Shown here: positions 57,388 through 64,000 of the stretch, piece after piece
How the letters are laid out: every line of letters begins with the position of its first letter
Numbering within the stretch: position 1 is the stretch's first letter
The notes under the pieces: model-generated
Seen by the model: the letters and a program-made list of their open reading frames with translations, nothing else
Told to the model about the DNA's origin: nothing
The model's database searches: none
Translations under genes and position numbers: made by a program
NCBI RefSeq assembly: GCF_900142965.1
Contig: NZ_FRCQ01000027.1
Span: forward strand, 1 to 64,000
DNA length: 64,000 nucleotides
DNA from: Rhizobacter sp. OV335
GTDB taxonomy: Bacteria; Pseudomonadota; Gammaproteobacteria; Burkholderiales; Burkholderiaceae_C
Direction: 5' to 3'

Positions 57388-58295
57388 GACAGCAAGGCCT
57401 TCTTCAGTGCGGCGGCGATGGCGTCCTGCGCGGCGATCGCTTCGTCGAGCTCGCGCGCCATCTTGATGAAATCGTGCGTGACGCCGCGGTACAGCTCCAG
57501 GTCGACCGCGACGCCGGAGGTGCGCAGCTTGTCGGCGTAGGCGACGCCCTCGTCGACCAGCGGGTCGCATTCGGCCAGCACCACGCAGGCCGGCGCGACG
57601 CCGTCGAGATCGGGCGCGTTCAGCGGGGCGAAGCGCCAGTCGCCGCGGTCGGCGTGGGCGATGTAGTGGCCGAAGAACCACTCGATGCCGGGGGCGTCGA
57701 GCAGGAAGCCTTCGGCGAATTCGCGGTGCGACGGCGTGTCGGCGTAGGCCGTGGTGCCGGGCGTGATCAGCACCTGCAGCGCGAGCGGCAGGCCGATGTC
57801 GCGCGCGTGGATCGCGCTCACTGCGGCGAGCGTGCCGCCGGCGCTGTCGCCGCCGACGGCCATGCGGCGGGCGTCGAGCCCCAACGTCTCGGCATGCGCC
57901 GCCAGCCAGCTCATGGCGGCCCAGGCATCGCCCACCGCGGTCGGGAAGCGGTGCTCCGGCGCGAGCCGGTAGTCGATCGCGACCACCGCGGTGCCGCTGC
58001 GCTGCGCGAACTGGCGGCACAGGCTGTCGTGGGTCTCGAGGTTGCCGATCGTGAACCCGCCGCCATGCAGGTACATCATCAGCGGCAGCCGGCCGGTCGA
58101 CGGCGCGTAGAGCCGGGCGCGCAACGGCGTGCCGTCGTCGGCAGGCAGCGTGAAATCCTCGACGCGCGCCAGCGGCGCACGCGGCGGGTCGATGGTTTCG
58201 GCAGCCGCGGTGTAGACCTCGCGAGCCTGCGCGACCGGCATGGTGTGGAACGGGGGGCGCTTGGCGCGGCCGATGCGATACAGCAGGCTGCTCAT
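57384..58295 (-). CDS. Alpha/beta hydrolase (HSL/acetyl-esterase family)
   Basis: The 303-residue esterase carries the oxyanion-hole motif YLHGGGFTIGN, the nucleophile elbow GGDSAGGTLA, the acid residue in LAECDPLVDEG and the catalytic His in GVTHDFIKMA. These define the hormone-sensitive-lipase-like carboxylesterases. It is predicted cytoplasmic and forms an operon with the thioesterase-GNAT gene. It is divergent from an alcohol dehydrogenase gene. Confidence 0.93.
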   Translation of the reverse strand: MSSLLYRIGRAKRPPFHTMPVAQAREVYTAAAETIDPPRAPLARVEDFTLPADDGTPLRARLYAPSTGRLPLMMYLHGGGFTIGNLETHDSLCRQFAQRSGTAVVAIDYRLAPEHRFPTAVGDAWAAMSWLAAHAETLGLDARRMAVGGDSAGGTLAAVSAIHARDIGLPLALQVLITPGTTAYADTPSHREFAEGFLLDAPGIEWFFGHYIAHADRGDWRFAPLNAPDLDGVAPACVVLAECDPLVDEGVAYADKLRTSGVAVDLELYRGVTHDFIKMARELDEAIAAQDAIAAALKKALLS

Positions 58296-58379
58296 CGCGG
58301 GGGTCAGGGGATGCGAGCTCACGGGGGGCGAGTGTGCCAGAGCATACTGGCCGGTCCCATCGCAACGCTCCGTTCCGCC

Positions 58380-59528
58380 ATGGCCTTCATCTACTACCTC
58401 ACGCAGATCCAGCTCGACTTCGGCGCCTTGAAGCTGCTGCCCGGCGAATGCGAGCGCATCGGCATTCGCAAGCCGCTGGTCGTCACCGATGCCGGCGTGC
58501 GCGCGGCCGGCGTGCTCGACCAGGCATTGGCCGCGCTCGGCGCCCTGCCCCACGCGGTGTTCGACGGCACGCCGTTCAACCCGACCGAGGCAGCGGTGCG
58601 TTCCGCGGTGCAGGTCTGGCGCGAGCACGGCTGCGACGGGCTGATCGCGGTCGGTGGCGGGTCGAGCATGGACCTGGCCAAGGGTGTCGCGATCGCCGCG
58701 ACCCACGACGGCCCGATGAAGACCTACGCCACCATCGAGGGCGGCAGCACGAAGATCACCGACCGCGTGACGCCGGTGATCGCGGTGCCGACGACGGCGG
58801 GCACCGGCAGCGAGGTCGCGCGCGGCGCGATCGTGATCGTCGACGACGGCCGCAAGCTCGGCTTCCACAACTGGAACCTGCTGCCGCGCGCGGCGATCTG
58901 CGACCCGGCGCTGACGCTCGGCCTGCCGCCGCTGCTGACGGCCGCGACCGGCATGGACGCGATCGCGCATTGCATGGAGACCTTCATGGCGCCGGCGGTG
59001 AACCCGCCCGCCGACGGCATCGCGCTCGACGGGCTGGAGCGCGGCTGGGGCCACATCGAGCGGGCGACGCGCAACGGCCAGGACCGCGACGCGCGCTGGA
59101 ACATGATGAGCGCGAGCCTGCAGGGCGCGATGGCCTTCCAGAAGGGCCTCGGCTGCGTGCATTCGCTGAGCCACAGCCTGGGCAGCGTGAACCCGAAGCT
59201 GCACCACGGCACGCTGAACGCGATGTTCCTGCCGGCGGTGCTGCGCTTCAATGCCAGCGCCGAATCGATCGTGCGCGAGCGACGGCTGGCGCGCATGGCG
59301 CACGCGATGGGCATCGGCTCATGCGACTCGAGGGGCACCGAGATCGCCGAGGCGGTCCGCGAGATGAATGCGCGGCTCGGCCTGGCGCCGGGGCTCGCGG
59401 CCCTCGGCGTGACCGAAGAGCTGTTCGAGCGCGTGATCGACGGCGCGATGGTCGACCACTGCCACAAGACGAACCCGCGCCTCGCGACGCGGGAGGACTA
59501 CCGCGAGATGCTGCTGGCTTCGATGTAA
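58380..59528 (+). CDS. Iron-containing alcohol dehydrogenase
   Basis: The 382-residue group III dehydrogenase has the NAD(P) motif GGGSSMDLAKGVA, the metal-binding-site region TTAGTGSEVARGA, AATGMDAIAHCMETFM, and the His ligands in GCVHSLSHSLG and PKLHHGTLNA. It oxidises alcohols or reduces aldehydes with NAD(P)H. The ATG at 58380 is chosen because the protein N-terminus (MAFIYYLTQIQLDFGA) matches the family. It shares an 84-bp divergent gap with the esterase gene. Confidence 0.93.
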   Translation: MAFIYYLTQIQLDFGALKLLPGECERIGIRKPLVVTDAGVRAAGVLDQALAALGALPHAVFDGTPFNPTEAAVRSAVQVWREHGCDGLIAVGGGSSMDLAKGVAIAATHDGPMKTYATIEGGSTKITDRVTPVIAVPTTAGTGSEVARGAIVIVDDGRKLGFHNWNLLPRAAICDPALTLGLPPLLTAATGMDAIAHCMETFMAPAVNPPADGIALDGLERGWGHIERATRNGQDRDARWNMMSASLQGAMAFQKGLGCVHSLSHSLGSVNPKLHHGTLNAMFLPAVLRFNASAESIVRERRLARMAHAMGIGSCDSRGTEIAEAVREMNARLGLAPGLAALGVTEELFERVIDGAMVDHCHKTNPRLATREDYREMLLASM

Positions 59529-59607
59529 GGGGGGCGCCGCGCCTCAAGCCAGCCGCAGGTCGCGAACAGTCTCGCTCAAATGAGCACCCCCGTCGCGATC
59601 AAATCGC

Positions 59608-60924
<1,317 letters not shown>

Positions 60925-61264
60925 GTCGGTCTCCGGAAGTGAGGTGGTGAGAAAAACGAGGACTTGATGACTCCAAGAATAGGAGCCGCCCGTCTCTTTC
61001 GGAAGACTTGTGTCTTATATAAGACTAAAAATAAACTCCAATGAAATCAATGACTTGATCCGATGATTTCTGGATATGAAATCGGCTTCTTCCATCTGGA
61101 AGAATGACTTCGCCGTGACCTCCTTGTAATGCCGCAATGCGAAATGATGTTTTCTTGATGCGGAAAGCCGCAGCGCGAGGCGCACATCTTGCAAGGTGCG
61201 CGTCTGTCACCTGCGCGCCATGCTGCGCAGCCAAGATCGCGAATCTTTCGAGGAGGGTCTGCCC
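60925..61264. promoter_or_regulatory. Control region between aceA and the nucleotidase gene
   Basis: The 340-bp gap holds a perfect palindrome, GTCTTATATAAGAC (61012-61025), about 90 bp upstream of aceA. An inverted repeat GAAATCA-N14-TGATTTC lies at 61043-61070. The stretch 60990-61130 is A+T-rich. The palindrome is a candidate operator for aceA. No gene is seen. The nucleotidase start is preceded by GAGGAGGG. Confidence 0.5.
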
Positions 61265-63688
61265 ATGTCGTACCGTCGTTTCCCGAGCCCTGTGCGGCTG
61301 TGTCTGCTGGCCGTGGTGTGTGCAGGCCTGAGCGCCTGTGGTGGCGACGATGGGCCGTCGCCCAGCGAGCCTGCCGCTTCGCTGACCCTCTCCGGCACCG
61401 CGGCCACCGGCAGCGCGCTGGCGAATGCCAAGGTCGCCGTCCGCTGCGCCGACGGCAGCCAGGGCAGTGCCACCACCCGCGCCGATGGCGGCTACTCCAC
61501 GGCCTTCAACGGCAAGCTGCCTTGCCTGCTGGAGGCCGACGCAGGCGCGCTCGGCAAGCTGCACTCGCTGGCCACGGGCAGCGGCAGCAGCGCCACGGCG
61601 AACATCACGCCGCTGACGGAAGCCGTGGTGGGCAAGTTCTCGGCGGACACCGTGGCCTGGTTCGCGAGCTTCGACGCCGCCGCGGGCGCCAGCCTCAGCG
61701 CTGCCAAGGTCTCCGCTGCCCAGGCCGCGGTCAAGGACGAACTGGTCGCCAACGCGATCAGCATTCCCGCCTCGGTGAGCGACTTCCTGGCCGGCGCGCT
61801 GGTCGCCGCTTCGGGCGGCGTGCCCGGCAACGAGCACGACCAGCTCCTCGACGCGCTCGCCGCCAAGACCTTCAGCATCAAGCTGGTGGCGATGAACGAC
61901 TTCCACGGCGCCATCACCGCGCCGGCCGCCACCAATGGCGGCACGGTGACCCTGCCCGACCCGGCCCATGCCGCGGGCACCAAGGTCAACGTGGGCGGTG
62001 CGGCCTACGTGGCCACCGCGATCAAGGCGCTGCGCGCCAAGGGCCCCAACAGCGTGGTGGTGGGCGCGGGCGACATGACGGGCGCCTCGCCCTTCGTCTC
62101 GTCGGCGACGCACGACGAAGCGTCGGTCGACGTGCTCAACCGCATCGGGCTCGAGATCACCTCGGTCGGCAACCACGAGTTCGACTACGGCCGGGCCGAA
62201 CTGCTGCGCAAGCAGAACGGCGGCTGCTTCCCGGTCTCCGGCGCCCAGGGCGTGGCCGGGGCCGATACCTGCTTCATGGACGCCGCCACCGGCACCTGGT
62301 CCGCGAGCGGCGGCAGCTTCAGCGGCGCGAAGTACAAGTACCTGGCCGCCAACGTCGTCGACCAAACCAGCAACGCGCCGCTGCTGCCGGCCACGGCCAT
62401 CAAGCGCTTCGGCCCGGTGGCGGTGGGCTTCATCGGCCTGACGCTGAAGGGCACCACCGAACTGGTCGCCGGCACCGGGATCAGCGGCCTCGCTTTCCTG
62501 GAAGAGTCGTCCACCATCAACAGCCAGGCGAAGTCGCTGAAAGCGGCGGGCGTGCAAGCCGTGGTCGTGCTGATCCACCAGGGCGGCGTGTCGACCGCGA
62601 CGACGGTCAACGACACCAGCTGCCCGGTCAGCTTCGGCGACCTGGGCGGCATCCTGGACAAGCTCAGCAGCGACATCGACGTGGTCGTCAGCGGCCACAG
62701 CCACCAGGAATACGTCTGCAACTACACCGGCAAGGCCAGCGGCAAGCGCTATGTGGTCACGCAGACCGGCTTCTACGGCGGCGCAGTCACCGACATCAAC
62801 CTGGGCATCAAGCTCAAGCAGGGCGTGACCTCGATCGACGCCGCCACGGTGCCGGTCATCCAGGCCGACAACAACGCCGGCGTCACGGTGCCGGCCGCCT
62901 TTGCCACCTTCGCGAAGGACGCGGACATCGCGGCCCTGGTGAACCACTATGTCGACGTCTCGAACACGCTGGCACAGAAGCAGGTCGGCACGCTCGGCGG
63001 CAACCTGATGCGGGCGCTGTTCACCGGCACCACCAACCGCGACGAATCCGCCGAGGGCGTGATGGGCTCGGTGATGGCCGACGCCTACCTGTACGGCACA
63101 CCCAACGGCGCCGACTTCGCGGTGGTCAACCCGGGCGGCGTGCGCGCCGACCTGACCTGCGCCACCGGCGTGAGCGCACCCTGCCCGGTGACCTACGCGC
63201 AGGTGAACACGGTCGCACCGTTTGCCAACACGGTGGTCAAGGTCAACGTCACCGGCGCGCAGGTGATCCGCCTGCTCGAGCAGCAATGGGAAGCGCCGAA
63301 CTGCACCGCCAAGTTCAACCCTGCGACGCTGCAGTACGGGCGCCTGCTACAGGTGTCCAACGGCCTGACCTACAGCTATGACAACAGCGTCAACGGCTGG
63401 ACCACCGGCGCCAGCCCGACCGACTGCGCGGCTGCGGGCACCGGGCACCGGGTGGTGGTCTCGTCGGTCAAGGTCAACGGCGTGGCGCTGGACCTCGCCA
63501 AGACCTACACGGTCAGCACCAACAACTTCCTGGGCCTGGGCAGCGGCGGCGACAACTTCAACGTGCTGGCGACGCAGGGGACCAACGTGGTCGATTCCAA
63601 GGTGATCGACCTCGACGCGATGATTGCCTACTTCCGCGAGAAATCGCCGGTCGCGCCCACGACCCCGCGCATCACGCGCATCAACTGA
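61265..63688 (+). CDS. 5'-nucleotidase/metallophosphoesterase lipoprotein
   Basis: The 807-residue protein starts MSYRRFPSPVRLCLLAVVCAG after a GAGGAGGG site and has a lipoprotein signal ending LSACGG. An N-terminal surface-layer-like module of about 190 residues precedes the metallophosphoesterase domain (LVAMNDFHGAI, VVGAGDMTGASPF, SVGNHEFDYGRAEL, VVSGHSHQEY). The C-terminal 5'-nucleotidase domain has VNPGGVRADL, FANTVVKVNV and FLGLGSGGDNFNVL. It should hydrolyse nucleotides or related phosphates outside the inner membrane. The following gene overlaps its stop (TGATG). Confidence 0.9.
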   Translation: MSYRRFPSPVRLCLLAVVCAGLSACGGDDGPSPSEPAASLTLSGTAATGSALANAKVAVRCADGSQGSATTRADGGYSTAFNGKLPCLLEADAGALGKLHSLATGSGSSATANITPLTEAVVGKFSADTVAWFASFDAAAGASLSAAKVSAAQAAVKDELVANAISIPASVSDFLAGALVAASGGVPGNEHDQLLDALAAKTFSIKLVAMNDFHGAITAPAATNGGTVTLPDPAHAAGTKVNVGGAAYVATAIKALRAKGPNSVVVGAGDMTGASPFVSSATHDEASVDVLNRIGLEITSVGNHEFDYGRAELLRKQNGGCFPVSGAQGVAGADTCFMDAATGTWSASGGSFSGAKYKYLAANVVDQTSNAPLLPATAIKRFGPVAVGFIGLTLKGTTELVAGTGISGLAFLEESSTINSQAKSLKAAGVQAVVVLIHQGGVSTATTVNDTSCPVSFGDLGGILDKLSSDIDVVVSGHSHQEYVCNYTGKASGKRYVVTQTGFYGGAVTDINLGIKLKQGVTSIDAATVPVIQADNNAGVTVPAAFATFAKDADIAALVNHYVDVSNTLAQKQVGTLGGNLMRALFTGTTNRDESAEGVMGSVMADAYLYGTPNGADFAVVNPGGVRADLTCATGVSAPCPVTYAQVNTVAPFANTVVKVNVTGAQVIRLLEQQWEAPNCTAKFNPATLQYGRLLQVSNGLTYSYDNSVNGWTTGASPTDCAAAGTGHRVVVSSVKVNGVALDLAKTYTVSTNNFLGLGSGGDNFNVLATQGTNVVDSKVIDLDAMIAYFREKSPVAPTTPRITRIN

Positions 63689-64000
63689 TGCGGCGTCGCT
63701 GGAGCCTGGCCAGGGCGGCGGCGGGGACCGTCGTCGGTGCGCTCTGCGGCCTGCAGGCGCTGCCGGCCTGGGCGCTCGCCGCGGCGCAACGGCGCGCCCT
63801 GAACGAGGCCGTGCAGCAGACCTCGCAGGCCTGCCTGCACGAGATGCACCACGACACCGACGAGTTCTCGGCGTGTGTCGATGCGCGGCTGCTGGGCGCA
63901 GCGGGCAAACCCGTGGAACAGCTCGGCATGGCCTACCTGGGGCTGGTGGGTTGCGTGTCGGCCGCGCGCATCGCCACGCTGCACTCCGAGGACTGCGCGC
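63688..64000 (+). CDS. Secreted cysteine-containing hypothetical protein (3' end outside window)
   Basis: The start MRRRWSLARAAAGTVVGALC at 63688 overlaps the nucleotidase stop, so the two are coupled. A signal peptide is predicted, with cleavage around WALAAAQ. The visible mature part has several cysteines (SQACLHEM, SACVDARL, LVGCVSAAR, SEDCA), suggesting disulfide bonds in the periplasm. I recognise no family from the 104 visible residues, and the rest lies outside the window. Confidence 0.7.
   Translation, partial: MRRRWSLARAAAGTVVGALCGLQALPAWALAAAQRRALNEAVQQTSQACLHEMHHDTDEFSACVDARLLGAAGKPVEQLGMAYLGLVGCVSAARIATLHSEDCA

Overview
The window is about two-thirds G+C and reads as a betaproteobacterial chromosome, most likely order Burkholderiales (inference from gene content: tmk-holB-pilZ-tatD order, DUF4936, NRDE and TctC/Bug-type genes, hemN-fnr pair). 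No rRNA, tRNA or CRISPR array was recognised.

Left backbone (1-10.4 kb): the end of an oleate hydratase gene, then a TauE/SafE-like membrane protein and hemN, divergent from an FNR-type regulator with an FNR-box-like site between them. Next is a frameshifted P-type metal ATPase remnant, which suggests the locus once belonged to a cbb3-oxidase/copper cluster. An overlapping chemoreceptor/HD-GYP pair and a convergent response-regulator/histidine-kinase pair follow.

Accessory island (about 10.5-35.3 kb): it starts with a tyrosine recombinase and a divergent KfrA-like gene and is packed with defence-type modules. These are (i) an SbcD/SbcC-like YhaO-YhaN pair; (ii) a minus-strand operon with a metallo-beta-lactamase (MBL) hydrolase, a single-chain E2-E1-JAB ubiquitin-like conjugation protein, a truncated MBL paralogue and a second full MBL; (iii) divergent from it, a WYL regulator followed by a four-helix membrane protein; (iv) a complete Wadjet system (jetA-jetB-jetC-jetD, each junction a 4-bp ATGA overlap) behind its own WYL regulator, with an operator-like tandem repeat upstream. 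The right edge holds a small PD-(D/E)XK-like protein and a decayed stretch with a TGATCC repeat array.

The island stops at a sequence that closely matches a chromosomal dif site (35299-35326). By eye, FtsK-orienting KOPS octamers (GGGNAGGG) lie only on the plus strand to its left and only on the minus strand to its right, so the island abuts the replication terminus.

Right backbone (35.5-64 kb): a ferritin-like diiron protein, two large hybrid kinases, a sulfite-oxidase-like protein plus ferredoxin-reductase pair, a SWIM-finger protein, a HipA-like kinase with DUF3037, an M32 carboxypeptidase, the mltG-tmk-holB-pilZ-tatD cluster, ygfZ, a Bug-type binding protein, lipid/ester genes, isocitrate lyase and a 5'-nucleotidase-type lipoprotein.

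The most interesting candidate system is MBL/E2-E1-JAB/MBL with the divergent WYL regulator and 4-TM protein. No cyclic-nucleotide synthase and no separate ubiquitin-like gene was found beside it.
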